Shown: positions 1 through 10,197 of the stretch, one piece after another | Layout of the letters: each line of letters opens with the position of its first letter | Numbering within the stretch: the first letter of the stretch is position 1 | Position numbers and translations under genes: made by a program | Notes under the pieces: generated by a model | Seen by the model: only the letters and a program-made list of their open reading frames with translations | Database searches by the model: none | What the model was told of the DNA's origin: nothing | Origin: Phocoena phocoena | Lineage: Eukaryota; Chordata; Mammalia; Artiodactyla; Phocoenidae | Direction: 5' to 3' | NCBI RefSeq assembly: GCF_963924675.1 | Contig: NC_089223.1 | Coordinates: 11,172,881-11,236,880 of the forward strand | DNA length: 64,000 nt

Positions 1-112
1 TGTTAATTATCTTGATCTTGGTAATCATTCCACAATGTATGTATACCGGATAATCACATTGTATACTTTAAATATATACAATTATATTTGTCGATTGTTC
101 CTCAGTAAAGCT
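1..112 (+). mobile_element. 3' end of an old L1 (L1MA/L1MB-like), cut by window edge
   Basis: The stretch ends in the typical old-L1 3' tail: a 'cacaatgtatgtata' phrase, 'tatacaattatatttgtcgattgttcctcagtaaagct', with the expected AATAAA changed to AGTAAA. Only the last part of the 3' UTR is inside the window. Assignment rests on recall of L1 3' UTR wording, so the subfamily is uncertain. Confidence 0.5.
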
Positions 113-799
113 GGGGGGCGGGGAAGGAAAGAAAATTGTCCTTGGAAGAAAAGCAGTGAAAAATGAAAAAAATCACCTCAGCTGTTCAAGGTCTTCAAAT
201 ATTTTTAAAAATATTTTTACCCCTCTTTTATCCTCATTCTTAGCAGAGGGCCAATAATTTCATTCATTTATTCCAAATACATGATTCCATTCACTCATAA
301 TTCCAAATTTAAAGGAAGGTAGGGGCTAAGAGGAAAATTTTTGGCAAATTGTCATTGGTCTAAATTGACAAATGATACAAGATTCAGCCATATGAAATAT
401 GACACTATATTTCTAATAGGGATCCTGTAAGGATCTGAGACTAATTAACTAATAACAAGTATTTGCTTCTCACTAGAAGATAGGATTGTGCAAGTTTACA
501 CAGTTGAATTTAAGAGTGACCATCCAATATATTAATAATTAAAATATGGTAAGAATTAAAATAGCTTTTTATTTAATTTAACTCTATAGAAACCTACAGG
601 TTTGTGGAATCTTCTCAAACACTTTTTGAAATGAAGTAAGCAGTTAGAAATAAAGGAGGAAGGAAAGAAGGGCAGGGTAGTAAAAGTGAAAAGAAAGGTG
701 GGACATTAGGAATAAATGGCAAGGAAGGAGAGGAGGAAACAGTTTTTATGTGTGCATTTTTTTCTATTTACATTTTTCTAAATTACATTATTTTATCCT
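113..799. other. AT-rich intergenic DNA, nothing recognised
   Basis: No open frame or recognisable repeat. A purine-rich (A/G) stretch lies at about 640-740. Confidence 0.6.
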
Positions 800-814
800 A
801 TTTTCCTTTTTCTT

Positions 815-1138
815 AAGTTAATTAATTAATTTATTTTGGGCTGCATTGGGTCTTCGTTGCTGCATGTGGGCTTTCTCTAGTTTCAGCGAGCGGGGGCTAT
901 TCCTTGTTGCGGTGCACAGGCTTCTCATTGTGGTGGCTTCTCTTATTGCGGAGCACGGGCTCTAGGTGTGCAAGCTTCAGTAGTTGTGGCTCTCAGGCTC
1001 TAGAGCGTGGGCTCAGTAGTTGTGGCACACGGGCTTAGTTGCTCCACAGGATGTGGGATCTTCCCAGACCAGGAGTTGAACCTGTGTCCCTGGCATTGGC
1101 AGGCAGATTCTTAACCACTGCACTACCAGGGAAGTCCC
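815..1138 (-). mobile_element. CHR-1 SINE, antisense, nearly full length
   Basis: The reverse complement begins GGGACTTCCCTGGTAGTGCAG and carries a tRNA-like head (A box near TAGTGCAGTGG, B box near GGTTCAACTCC). It continues with the CHR-1 body (repeated 'ccacaactactga', 'gaagcc..ccaca', 'cagcaacgaagacccaa') and ends in an AT-rich (TTAA)n tail at the low-coordinate end. An ATTTTCCT-rich target-site duplication is suggested at about 800-812 and 1140-1153. CHR SINEs are non-autonomous, pol III transcribed and L1-mobilised. Confidence 0.85.
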
Positions 1139-1272
1139 AATTTTCCTGTTTTTTATTTTATACATATATACACATTTCTTTGGGCAGATATGTAGCAGTT
1201 AAACACTTTGTTTCTGTCATTAACCAGAGACTCTTTGGTCTAAAGCACTTTTTCTTTTTAACTTATTTTTAA

Positions 1273-1286
1273 AATAATAACAGCTT
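1273..1286 (+). repeat. 5' target-site duplication of the full-length L1
   Basis: AATAATAACAGCTT abuts the first G of the L1. Its partner at 9055-9068 is AATAATAACACCTT (13 of 14 bases identical), lying just beyond the L1 poly(A) and the SINE inserted in it. This fits target-primed reverse transcription. Confidence 0.7.
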
Positions 1287-1299
1287 GGGGGGGACCTTG

Positions 1300-1309
1300 A
1301 AGATGGCGG
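1300..1309 (+). promoter_or_regulatory. YY1-like site near L1 +1
   Basis: AAGATGGCGG lies at about +14 to +23 from the L1 start. The core AAGATGGC matches the YY1 site that sits at about +13 to +21 of human L1 and helps place transcription starts. Position and sequence are seen; function is inferred. Confidence 0.6.
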
Positions 1310-2496
1310 AAGAGTAAGACGCGGAGATCGCCTTCCTCCCCACGGATACACCAGAAATACATCCACACGTGGAACAACTCCTACAGAACTCCTACTGAAG
1401 GCTGGCAGAAGACCTCAGACCTCCCAAAAGGCAAGAAACTCCCCACGTAACTGGGTAGGGCAAAAGAAAAAACAGAGACAAAAGAATAAGGACGGCACCT
1501 GCACCAGTGGGAGGGAGCTGTGAAGGAGGAAAAGTTTCCACACACTAGGAAGCCCCTCCGCGGGCGGAGACTGCGGGAGGCAGAGGGGGGAGTTTCAGGA
1601 CCGCGGAGTAGTGCACAGCGACGGGTGCGGAGGGCAAAGCGGGGAGATTCCTGCACAGACGATCGGTGCCGACCGGCACTCACCAACCCGAGAGGCTTGT
1701 CTGCTTACCCGCCGGGGCGGGCGGGGCTGCGAGCTGAGGCTCGGGTTTTGGTTTTGGACGGAGCTCAGGGAGAGGACTGGGGTTGGCGGCTTGAACATAG
1801 CCTGAAGGGGTTAGTGCACCACGACTAGCCGGGAGGGAGTTCGGGGAAAAGCCTGCACCGGCCGAAGAGGCAAGAGACTTTTTCTTCCCTCTTTGTTTCC
1901 TGGTGCGCGAGGAGAGGGGTTTAAGAGCGCTGCTTAAAGGAACTCCAGAGACGGGCGCGAGCCGCGGCTGAAAGCGCGAACCCCAGAGACGGGCGGGAGA
2001 CGCTGGGGCTGCTGCTGCCGCCACCAAGGGGCCTGTGTGCGAGCACAGGTCACTCTCCACACCCCTCTTCCGCGGAGCCTGTGCAGCCCGCCACTGCCAG
2101 GTTCCCGGGATCCAGGGACAACTTCCCCGGGACAGCGCACGGCGGGCCTCAGGCTGGTGCAACGTCACGCCGGCCTCTGCCGCAACGTCACGCTGCCTCT
2201 GCCGCCGCAGGCCGGCCCCGCACGCAGTGCCCCTCCTTCCCCCATCCCCCAACCCCCGGCCTGAGTGAGCCGGAGGCCCCGAATCAGCGGCTCCTTTGGC
2301 CCCGTCCTGTCTGAGCGAAAAAACAGACGCCCTCCAGCGACCTACACGCAGAGGCAGGGCCAAATCCAAAGCTGAGCTCCTGTGAGCTGTGAGAACAAAG
2401 AAGAGAAAGGGAAATCTCTCCCAGCAGCCACAGAAGTAGCGGATTAAAGCTCCACAATCAACTTGATATACTCTGCATCTGTGGAATACCTGAATA

Positions 2497-2767
2497 GACA
2501 AGGAATGATCCCAAATTGAAGAGGTGGAATTTAGGAGCGAGATCTATGATTTTTTTCCCTTTTCCTCTTTTTGTGAATGTGTACGTGTATGCTTCTGTGT
2601 GAGATCTTGTCTGTATACTCTAGCTTCCACCATTTGTCCTAGGGCTCTATCCGTCCATGACTTTTTTAAAAAAAATTCTTTTTCTTAATAATTAAGTTTA
2701 ATTGTAATAACTTTATTATACTTTACCTTCGTTCTTTCTTTCTTTCCTTCCTTCCTTCCCTCCTTTA
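2497..2767 (+). repeat. 5' UTR duplicated block, unit 1
   Basis: Starts GACAAGGAATGATCCCAAAT and runs through 'tatgcttctgtgtgagat', 'atttgtcctagggctctatccgtcc' and a T-rich part to a (TTTC)/(TTCC) tract. The same order is repeated directly in 2768 onward. Confidence 0.85.
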
Positions 2768-3130
2768 GACAACGAATCACCCCAAATTGAGGAGGTGGTC
2801 TCAGGGAGCAGGATTTATGATTTTTCCCCCTTTACCTCTTTTTGTGAAGGTGTATGTGTATGCTTCTGTGTAAGATTTTCTCTGTATAGCTTTGCTTCCA
2901 ACATTTGTCCTAAGGTTCTATCCGTCCCTTTTTTTTTTTTCTAAATATTTTTTAATTCAATAACTATATTATACTTTATTTTATTTTTACTGTATCATCT
3001 TTCTTTCTGTCTTTTTTTCCTTCTTTCCCTCCTTCCTTCCTTACTCCCTCCCTCCCTCCCTCCCTCCTTTCTTTCCTTCTTTGCTTCTTTCTTCCTTCCT
3101 TCCTTTCCTCCTTTCCTTCTTTCTTTACTC
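2768..3130 (+). repeat. 5' UTR duplicated block, unit 2, with expanded pyrimidine tract
   Basis: Starts GACAACGAATCACCCCAAAT and parallels unit 1 in the same order, but ends in a longer (TTCC)/(CTCC)/(TTTC) tract at about 2997-3130. The expanded polypyrimidine strand is a likely length-variable microsatellite. Confidence 0.85.
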
Positions 3131-3672
3131 ATACTTCTACTAATTCTCCCTACTTTTTCTCCCTTTTATTCTGAGCTGTGTGGATGAAAGGCTCTTGGTG
3201 CTCCAGCCAGGAGTCAGGGCTCTGCCTCTGAGGTAGGAGAGCCAACTTCAGGACACTGGTCAACAAGAGACCTCCCACCTCCACATAATATTAAACGGTG
3301 GAAATATCCCAGAGACCTCCATCTTAACACCAGCACCCAGCTTCACTCAACGACCAGCAAGCCACAGTGCTGGACAACCTATGCCAAACAACTAGCAAAA
3401 CAGGAACACAACCCCACCCATTAGCAGAGAGGCTGCCTAAAATCATAATAAGGCCACAGACACCCCAAAACACACCACCAGACGTGAACCTGCCCACTAG
3501 AGAGACAAGATCCAGCCTCATCCAGCACAACACAGGCACTAGTCCCCTCCACCAGGAAGCCTACACAACCCACTGAAACAACCTTAGCCACTGGAGACAG
3601 ACATCAAAAACAACGGGAACTACAAAGTGCAGCCTGCAAAAGAGAGACCCCAAACACAGTAAGATAAGCAAA

Positions 3673-4566
3673 ATGAGAAGACAGAAAAACACACAGCAGA
3701 TGAAGGAGCAAGATAAAAACCCACCAGACCTAACAAATGAAGAGGAAATAGGCAATCTACCTGAAAAAGAATTCAGAATAATGATAGTAAGGATGATCCG
3801 AAATCTTGGAAGTAGAATGGACAAAATGCAAGAAACAGTTAACAAGGACCTACAAGAACTAAAGATGAAACAAGCAACGATGAACAATGCAATAAATGAA
3901 ATTAAAATCACTCTAGATAGGATCAATAGCAGAATAACTGAGGCAGAAGAACGGATAAGTGACCTGGAAGATAAAGTAGTGGAAATAACTACTGCAGAGC
4001 AGAATAAAGAAAAAAGAATGAAAAGAACTGAGGACAGTCTCAGAGACCTCTGGGACAACATGAAACTCACCAACATTCGAATTATAGGGGTTCCAGAAGA
4101 AGAAGAAAGAAAGAAAGGGACTGAGAAAATATTTGAAGAGATTATAGTTGAAAACTTCCCTAATATGGGAAAGGAAATAGTTAATCAAGTCCAGGAAGCA
4201 CAGAGGGTCCCATACAGGATAAATACAAGGAGAAACACACCAAGACACATATTAATCAAACTGTCAAAAATTAAATACAAAGAAAGCATATTAAAAGCAG
4301 CAAGGGAAAAACAACAAATAACACACAAGGGAATCCCCATAAGGTTAACAGCTGATCTCTCAGCAGAAACCCTACAAGCCAGAAGGGAGTGGCAGGACAT
4401 ACTGAAAGTGATGAAGGAGAATAGCCTGCAACCAAGACTACTCTACCCAGCAAGGATCTCATTCACATTTGATGGAGAAATTAAAACCTTTACAGACAAG
4501 CAAAAGCTGAGAGAGTTCAGCACCACCAAACCAGCTTTACAACAAATGCTAAAGGAACTTCTCTAG
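3673..4566 (+). CDS. ORF1: LINE-1 ORF1 protein (ORF1p), intact
   Basis: 297-aa RNA-binding protein of L1. It coats L1 RNA as a trimer, acts as a nucleic-acid chaperone and is needed for retrotransposition in cytoplasmic and nuclear L1 particles. In the sequence: a basic, polar N-terminus; a charged heptad-rich coiled coil at about residues 35-120 (contains [10 protein letters not shown] and [12 protein letters not shown]); an RRM starting near residue 133 (NIRIIGVPE at 134-142); and a basic C-terminal domain with ARREW and YPARISF, ending LQQMLKELL. The start is the ATG after 'aagcaaa'; copies 3 and 4 have CTG and ATA at that position. Human ORF1p is 338 aa; the difference lies in the N-terminal and coiled-coil part. 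No stop or frameshift. ORF2 follows after 58 bp, the usual bicistronic layout. Confidence 0.95.
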   Translation: MRRQKNTQQMKEQDKNPPDLTNEEEIGNLPEKEFRIMIVRMIRNLGSRMDKMQETVNKDLQELKMKQATMNNAINEIKITLDRINSRITEAEERISDLEDKVVEITTAEQNKEKRMKRTEDSLRDLWDNMKLTNIRIIGVPEEEERKKGTEKIFEEIIVENFPNMGKEIVNQVQEAQRVPYRINTRRNTPRHILIKLSKIKYKESILKAAREKQQITHKGIPIRLTADLSAETLQARREWQDILKVMKENSLQPRLLYPARISFTFDGEIKTFTDKQKLREFSTTKPALQQMLKELL

Positions 4567-4624
4567 ACACGAAACACAAGAGAAGGAAATGACCTATAGT
4601 AGCGAACCCAAAACAATATATAAA

Positions 4625-7600
4625 ATGGAAATAGGAACATACATATCGATAATTACCTTAAATGTAAATGGACTAAATGCTCCCACGAAAAGACACAGAT
4701 TGGCTGAATGGATACAAAAACAAGACCCTTATATATGCTGTCTACAAGAGACCCACTTCAGAACTAGAGACACATACAGACTGAAAGTAAGGGGATGGAA
4801 AAAGATATTCCATGCAAATGGAAACCAAAAGAAAGCTGGAGTAGCAATTCTCATATCAGACAAAATAGACTTTAAAATAAGGACTATTAAAAGGGACAAA
4901 GAAGGACACTACATAATGATCAAGGGATCGATCCAAGAAGAAGATATAACAATTGTAAATATTTATGCACCCAACATAGGAGCACCTCAATACATAAGGC
5001 AAATACTAACAACCATAAAAGGGGAGTTCAACAGTAACACATTCATAGTAGGGGACTTTAACACCCCACTTTCACCCATGGACAGATCATCCAAAATGAA
5101 AATAAATAAGGAAACACAAGCTTTAAATGATACATTAAACAAGATGGACTTAATTGATATTTATAGGACACTCCATTCAAAAACAACAGAATACACATTT
5201 TTCTCAAGTGCTCATGGAACATTCTCCAGGATAGATCATATCTTGGGTCACAAATCAAGCCTTGGTAAATTTAAGAAAACTGAAATTGTTTCAAGTATCT
5301 TTTCCGACCACAACGCCATGAGACTAGATATCAATTACAGGAAAAGATCTGTAAAAAATACAAACACATGGAGGCTAAACAATACACTACTTAATAATGA
5401 AGTGATCACTGAAGAAATCAAAGAGGAAATAAAAAAATACCTAGAAACAAATGACAATGGAGACACAACGACCCAAAACCTATGGGATGCAGCAAAAGCA
5501 GTTCTAAGGGGGAAGTTTATAGCAATACAAGCCCACCTTAAGAAGCAGGAAACATCTCGAATAAACAACCTAACCTTGCACCTCAAGCAATTAGAGAAAG
5601 AAGAACAAAAAAACCCCAAAGCTAGCAGAAGGAAAGAAATCATAAAAATCAGATCAGAAATAAATGAAAAAGAAATGAAGGAAACAATAGCAAAGATCAA
5701 TAAAACTAAAAGCTGGTTCTTTGAGAAGATAAACAAAATAGATAAACCACTAGCCAGACTCATCAAGAAAAACAGGGAGAAGACTCAAATCAATAGAATT
5801 AGAAATGAAAAAGGAGAAGTAACAACTGACACTGCAGAAATAAAAAAAATCATGAGAGATTACTACAAGCAACTCTATGCCAATAAAATGGACAATCTGG
5901 AAGAAATGGACAAATTCTTAGAAATGCACAACCTACCAAGACTGAATCAGGAAGAAATAGAAAATAAGAACAGACCAATCACAAGCACTGAAATTGAAAC
6001 TGTGATTAAAAACCTTCCAACAAACAAAAGCCCAGGACCAGATGGCTTCACAGGTGAATTCTATCAAACGTTTAGAGAAGAGCTAACACCTATCCTTCTC
6101 AAACTCTTCCAAAATATAGCAGAGGGAGGAACACTCCCAAACTCATTCTACGAGGCCATCATCACCCTGATACCAAAACCAGACAAGGATGTCACAAAGA
6201 AAGAAAACTACAGGCCAATATTACTGATGAACATAGATGCAAAAATCCTCAACAAAATACTAGCAAACAGAATCCAACAGCACATTAAAAGGATCATACA
6301 CCATGATCAAGTGGGGTTTATTCCAGGAATGCAAGGATTCTTCAATATACGCAAATCTATCAATGTGATAAACCATATTAACAAATTGAAGGAGAAAAAC
6401 CATATGATCATCTCAATAGATGCAGAAAAAGCTTTCGACAAAATTCAACACCCATTTATGATAAAAACCCTCCAGAAAGTAGGCATAGAGGGAACTTTCC
6501 TAAACATAATAAAAGCCATATATGACAAGCCCACAGCAAACATCATCCTCAATGGTGAAAAACTGAAAGTATTTCCACTAAGATCAGGAACAAGACAAGG
6601 TTGCCCACTCTCACCACTCTTATTCAACATAGTTTTGGAAGTTTTAGCCACAGCAATCAGAGAAGAAAAGGAAATAAAAGGAATCCAAATCGGAAAAGAA
6701 GAAGTAAAGCTGTCACTCTTTGCAGATGACATGATACTATACATAGAGAATCCTAAAGATGCTACCAGAAAACTACTAGAGCTAATCAATGAATTTGGTA
6801 AAGTAGCAGGATACAAAATTAATGCACAGAAATCTCTGGCATTCCTATATACTAATGATGAAAAATCTGAAAGTGAAATCAAGAAAACACTCCCATTTAC
6901 CATTGCAACAAAAAGAATAAAATATCTAGGAATAAACCTACCTAAGGATACGAAAGACCTGTATGCAGAAAATTATAAGACACTGATGAAAGAAATTAAA
7001 GATGATACAAATAGATGGAGAGATATACCATGTTCTTGGATGGGAAGACTCAACATTGTGAAAATGACTCTACTACCCAAAGCAATCTACAGATTCAATG
7101 CAATCCCTATCAAACTACCACTGGCATTTTTCACAGAACTAGAACAAAAAATTTCGCAATTTGTATGGAAACACAAAAGACCCCGAATAGCCAAAGCAAT
7201 CTTGAGAACAAAAAAAGGAGCTGGAGGAATAAGGCTCCCTGACTTCAGACTATATTACAAAGCAACAGTAATCAAGACAGTATGGTACTGGCACAAAAAC
7301 AGAAAGATAGATCAGTGGAACAGGATAGAAAGCCCAGAGATAAACCCACACACATATGGACACCTTATCTTTGATAAAGGAGGCAGGAATGTACAGTGGA
7401 GAAAGGACAGCCTCTTCAATAAATGGTGCTGGGAAAACTGGACAGGTACATGTAAAAGTATGAGATTAGATCACTCCCTAACACCATACACAAAAATAAG
7501 CTCAAAATGGATTAAAGACCTAAATGTAAGGCCAGAAACTATCAAACTCTTAGAAGAAAACATAGGAAGAACACTCTATGACATAAATCACAGCAAGATC

Positions 7601-8443
7601 CTTTCTGACCCACCTCCTAGAGTAATGGAAATAAAAACAAAAATAAACAAATGGGACCTAATGAAACTTCAAAGCTTTTGCACAGCAAAGGAAACCATAA
7701 CCAAGACCAAAAGACAACCCTCAGAATGGGAGAAAACATTTGCAAATGAAGCAACTGACAAAGGATTAATCTCCAAAATTTACAAGCAGCTCATGCAGCT
7801 CAATAACAAAAAAACAAACAACCCCATCCAAAAATGGGCAGAAGACCTAAATAGACATTTCTCCAAAGAAGATATACAGAATGCCAACAAACACATAAAA
7901 GAATGCTCAACATCATTAATCATTAGAGAAATGCAAATCAAAACTACAATGAGATATCATCTCACACCAGTCAGAATGGCCACCATCAAAAAATCTAGAA
8001 ACAATAAATGCTGGAGAGGGTGTGGAGAAAAGGGGACACTCTTGCACTGCTGGTGGGAATGTGAATTGGTTCAGCCACTGTGGAGAACAGTATGGAGGTT
8101 CCTTAAAAAACTACAAATAGAATTACCATATGACCCAGCAATCCCACTACTTGGCATATACCCTGAGAAAACCAAAATTCAAAAAGAGTCATGTACCAAA
8201 ATGTTCATTGCAGCTCTATTTACAATAGCCAGGACATGGAAACAACCTAAGCGCCCATCATCGGATGAATGGATAAAGAAGATGTGGCACATATACACAA
8301 TGGAATATTACTCAGCCTTAAAAAGAAATGAAATTGAGCTATTTGTAATGAGATGGATAGACCTAGAGTCTGTCATACAGAGTGAAGTAAGTCAGAAAGA
8401 GAAAGACAAATACCGTATGCTAACACATATATATGGAATTTAA
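4625..8443 (+). CDS. ORF2: LINE-1 ORF2 protein: endonuclease and reverse transcriptase, intact
   Basis: ORF2p nicks chromosomal DNA and reverse-transcribes L1 RNA at the nick. An upstream in-frame ATG at 4589 adds 12 residues. I chose 4625 because copies 2, 3 and 4 start there with ATGGTMATAGG, copies 2 and 3 have an in-frame stop upstream, and 1272 aa matches the human length of 1275. The AP-like endonuclease (about 1-238) keeps N13 (TLNVNGLN), E42 (LQETHF), D144 (VGDFNTPLS) and H229 (SDHNAMRL), each one residue before the human catalytic position. The reverse transcriptase (about 500-770) keeps [24 protein letters not shown] and the catalytic FADD at 699-702. The C-terminal zinc-knuckle-like motif CX3CX7HX4C is at C1129, C1133, H1141, C1146. 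No disabling change is visible; activity is inferred. Confidence 0.95.
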   Translation: MEIGTYISIITLNVNGLNAPTKRHRLAEWIQKQDPYICCLQETHFRTRDTYRLKVRGWKKIFHANGNQKKAGVAILISDKIDFKIRTIKRDKEGHYIMIKGSIQEEDITIVNIYAPNIGAPQYIRQILTTIKGEFNSNTFIVGDFNTPLSPMDRSSKMKINKETQALNDTLNKMDLIDIYRTLHSKTTEYTFFSSAHGTFSRIDHILGHKSSLGKFKKTEIVSSIFSDHNAMRLDINYRKRSVKNTNTWRLNNTLLNNEVITEEIKEEIKKYLETNDNGDTTTQNLWDAAKAVLRGKFIAIQAHLKKQETSRINNLTLHLKQLEKEEQKNPKASRRKEIIKIRSEINEKEMKETIAKINKTKSWFFEKINKIDKPLARLIKKNREKTQINRIRNEKGEVTTDTAEIKKIMRDYYKQLYANKMDNLEEMDKFLEMHNLPRLNQEEIENKNRPITSTEIETVIKNLPTNKSPGPDGFTGEFYQTFREELTPILLKLFQNIAEGGTLPNSFYEAIITLIPKPDKDVTKKENYRPILLMNIDAKILNKILANRIQQHIKRIIHHDQVGFIPGMQGFFNIRKSINVINHINKLKEKNHMIISIDAEKAFDKIQHPFMIKTLQKVGIEGTFLNIIKAIYDKPTANIILNGEKLKVFPLRSGTRQGCPLSPLLFNIVLEVLATAIREEKEIKGIQIGKEEVKLSLFADDMILYIENPKDATRKLLELINEFGKVAGYKINAQKSLAFLYTNDEKSESEIKKTLPFTIATKRIKYLGINLPKDTKDLYAENYKTLMKEIKDDTNRWRDIPCSWMGRLNIVKMTLLPKAIYRFNAIPIKLPLAFFTELEQKISQFVWKHKRPRIAKAILRTKKGAGGIRLPDFRLYYKATVIKTVWYWHKNRKIDQWNRIESPEINPHTYGHLIFDKGGRNVQWRKDSLFNKWCWENWTGTCKSMRLDHSLTPYTKISSKWIKDLNVRPETIKLLEENIGRTLYDINHSKILSDPPPRVMEIKTKINKWDLMKLQSFCTAKETITKTKRQPSEWEKTFANEATDKGLISKIYKQLMQLNNKKTNNPIQKWAEDLNRHFSKEDIQNANKHIKECSTSLIIREMQIKTTMRYHLTPVRMATIKKSRNNKCWRGCGEKGTLLHCWWECELVQPLWRTVWRFLKKLQIELPYDPAIPLLGIYPEKTKIQKESCTKMFIAALFTIARTWKQPKRPSSDEWIKKMWHIYTMEYYSALKRNEIELFVMRWIDLESVIQSEVSQKEKDKYRMLTHIYGI

Positions 8444-8810
8444 GGGGAAAAAATGTCATGAAGAACCTAGGGGTAAGATAGGAATAAAGACGCAGACCTA
8501 CTGGAGAACGGACTTAAGGATATGGGGAGGGGGAAGGGTGAGTTTTGACAGGGCGAGAGAGAGTCATGGACATATACACACTAACAAAGGTAGTAAGGTA
8601 GATAGCTGGGGGGAAGCAGCCGCAAGGCACAGGGATATTAGCTCGGTGCTTTGTGACAGCCTGGAAGTGTGGGATGGGGAGAGTGGGAGGGAGGGAGACG
8701 CAAGAGGGAAGACATATGGGAACATATGTATATGTATAGCTGATTCACTTTGTTGTAAAGCAGAAACTAACACACCATTGTAAAGCAATTATACCCCAAT
8801 AAAGATGTTT
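8444..8810 (+). other. L1 copy 1 3' UTR
   Basis: G-rich stretches (a 'gggagggggaaggg' run and 'gggagtgggagggaggg') precede 'gattcactttgttgtaaagcagaaactaacacacc' and the poly(A) signal. Copies 3 and 4 have the same 3' UTR type; copy 2 and copy 5 do not. G-rich 3' UTRs are usual in mammalian L1s. Confidence 0.85.
8798..8803 (+). terminator. AATAAA polyadenylation signal of L1 copy 1
   Basis: AATAAA lies 8 bp before the genomic poly(A) run at 8811-8824. Copy 3 carries AATAAC at the same place. Confidence 0.85.
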
Positions 8811-8826
8811 AAAAAAAAAAAAAATA

Positions 8827-9054
8827 GGGCTTCCCTGGTGGCGCAGTGGTTGGGAGTCCGCCTGCCAATGCAGGGGACGCGGGTTCGTGCCCCGGTCTGG
8901 GAAGGTCCCACATACCGTGGAGCGGCTGGGCCCGTGAGCCATGGCCACTGAGCCTGCACGTCCGGAGCCTGTGCTCCGCGGCAGGAGAGGCCACAACAGT
9001 GAGAGGCCCGCGTACCACAAAAAAAAAAAAAAAAAAAAAAATAATAATAATAAT
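8827..9054 (+). mobile_element. Short CHR SINE inserted in the L1 poly(A) tail
   Basis: Begins GGGCTTCCCTGGTGGCGCAG with A box TGGCGCAGTGG and B box GGTTCGTGCC, then 'gcggctgggcccgtgagccatggcc' and 'ccacaacagtgagaggcccgcgtacc', and ends in A-run plus (AAT)n. It sits immediately after the L1's 14-A run and before the L1 3' target-site duplication, so it entered the tail after the L1 had landed. Confidence 0.92.
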
Positions 9055-9068
9055 AATAATAACACCTT
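9055..9068 (+). repeat. 3' target-site duplication of the full-length L1
   Basis: AATAATAACACCTT, partner of 1273-1286 with one mismatch. The (AAT)n next to it may be an expansion of the AATAAT start of the duplication. Confidence 0.65.
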
Positions 9069-9130
9069 ACCAGCTAATTTGGTTCTATTTAACATCTGAT
9101 TTTGAACTTTTATCAAAAAAATTCCTCCTT

Positions 9131-9333
9131 GGGCTTCCCTGGTGGCGCAGTGGTTGAGAGTCTGCCTGCCGATGCAGGGGACACGGGTTCGTGCCCTGGT
9201 CCGGAAAGATCCCACATGCCGCGGAGCAGCTGTGCCCGTGAGCCATGGCCGCTGAGCCTGTGCGTCTGGAGCCTGTGCTCCGCAACGGTGGAGGCCACAG
9301 CAGTGAGAGGCCCACATACCGAAAAAAAAAAAA
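9131..9333 (+). mobile_element. Short CHR SINE
   Basis: Same ~190-bp type as the SINE at 8827, ending in an A-run. Target-site duplication TCCTCCTT at 9123-9130 and 9334-9341. A-box and B-box-like motifs intact. Confidence 0.92.
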
Positions 9334-9364
9334 TCCTCCTTCTATTCATTATCACCCTTTAAAA

Positions 9365-9474
9365 TGAATGTTTGACCTGCTGAGAGCAGAGACCCCTTCT
9401 TGCTTTTCCCTCTGTATTTCTAACATCTAGCAGTGGTTGGTACATAGCAGAAACTCACTAAATATCTACTAATG
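9365..9474 (+). mobile_element. Probable L2 3' end fragment
   Basis: Reads 'agcagagacc..tgtatttctaacatctagcagtggttggtacatagcagaaactcactaaatat', matching the L2 3' pattern (..cagagcctggcacatagtaggcgctcaataaatat..). Diverged, so old. Confidence 0.55.
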
Positions 9475-10057
9475 CAAAAAAAAAAATGGAATAACATTGA
9501 ATTCCACAATTTTAGAAAACACCTCAATTTTAAGATAGAAAGACATATGTAAGGTCGGTAGAACCAATAAAGGAGGGAGAGAGGAGAAAACGAAAAAAGA
9601 TAATAAAGACAAACAACACTTTCTCAAAATTAGACAAAAAGTCAGAGGTATAGAGCTGTGCACCAGAGTAAAGCTTTAATCAGCCATAATCATCTTTTTA
9701 AGGTGTAGCCTGTTTTATAGAAGCAGAGAGATGGGTAAACACTGCATATTAAGAAACTATTTTTTTCTAAGGACAGAGTCTTAAAAGAACAATTCCATAT
9801 ACCATGCTTGTCCTCACAAGTGCTGCTAATGGCAAGAGAAGCTCTCATTCTTCCACTCAGGTACCTCCCTTTACATTTTCCTCTCTGAGCATAGGTAGAA
9901 CATATAACTCTTCTACATTTTTGTAAGCTGATTTTCATCCTTTATTCACTTATGCATTCCACACTTCCTTCATTCAGTCTCTGTATTTTTTATTCCAGAA
10001 AAGAAAATTCCATCTACTTATGATCTGATATTCCTTCACAGGAAATATTCTAGATGC
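9475..10057. other. Intergenic DNA, nothing recognised
   Basis: No supported gene or repeat. Confidence 0.55.
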
Positions 10058-10076
10058 AAGAAATGCTACACTTACG
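10058..10076 (+). repeat. 5' target-site duplication of L1 copy 2 (19 bp)
   Basis: AAGAAATGCTACACTTACG, repeated without mismatch at 15201-15219 right after the L1 tail. Confidence 0.93.
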
Positions 10077-10197
10077 AGGGAACTTGTACAAGCCACTTAC
10101 ATAGCCTCATCCACCAGAGGGCAGACAGCAGAAGCAAGAAGAACTACAATCCTGCAGCCTGTGGAACAAAAACCACATTCACAGAAAGATAGACAAG

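Larger units (their letters stand above)
1287..3672 (+). promoter_or_regulatory. L1 5' UTR / internal promoter region
   Basis: The first ~1 kb (about 1500-2330) is GC-rich and CpG-dense, unlike anything else in the window, and resembles the CpG-rich internal RNA polymerase II promoter of other mammalian L1s. The part after about 2500 turns T/pyrimidine-rich and holds two copies of a ~270-bp block. The last ~500 bp (3172-3672) is shared with copies 3 and 4. Promoter activity is inferred from family knowledge. Confidence 0.75.
1287..8824 (+). mobile_element. Full-length LINE-1 with intact ORF1 and ORF2 (copy 1)
   Basis: A complete L1 of about 7.5 kb: long 5' UTR (1287-3672), ORF1 (3673-4566), 58-bp spacer, ORF2 (to 8443), 3' UTR, AATAAA at 8798-8803 and a 14-A tail. 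It starts at a run of G followed by ACCTTGAAGATGGCGG, as expected for a full-length L1 start. Both ORFs lack stops and frameshifts. It is bracketed by a 14-bp target-site duplication with one mismatch, so it has existed long enough for at least one substitution in the duplication and for a SINE to enter its tail. It is the only L1 in the window with coding capacity. Confidence 0.93.

Noticed and set aside
1520..2314. Several 60-100 aa frames in both strands of the GC-rich 5' UTR
   Set aside because: Overlapping frames of similar length in many phases; a composition effect.
1680..2501. 273-aa open frame antisense to the L1 5' UTR, a possible analogue of primate L1 ORF0
   Set aside because: It starts at TTG, contains no ATG at all, and is low-complexity Pro/Ala/Arg/Ser-rich as expected from a GC-rich stretch without stops.
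2991..3130. Polypyrimidine tract as a possible splice acceptor of a host exon
   Set aside because: It lies inside the L1 5' UTR and is explained by the duplicated 5' UTR block.
3561..4076. 171-aa antisense frame over ORF1 and similar antisense frames over ORF2
   Set aside because: Complement of a coiled-coil coding region; absence of stops follows from A-rich codon use on the other strand.
4589..4624. Twelve-residue N-terminal extension of ORF2
   Set aside because: Copies 2 and 3 have an in-frame stop in this stretch, and the shorter form matches the human ORF2p length and catalytic numbering.
8827..8910. tRNA gene suggested by A box and B box
   Set aside because: The boxes belong to the tRNA-derived head of CHR SINEs; no cloverleaf with a matching acceptor stem.
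8745..9362. Open frames of 60-190 aa over CHR SINEs (also at 19636-20021, 33387-33827, 41503-41967, 56935-57213)
   Set aside because: They read through tRNA-derived SINE bodies in several phases with the same recurring peptides; no sign of being genes.
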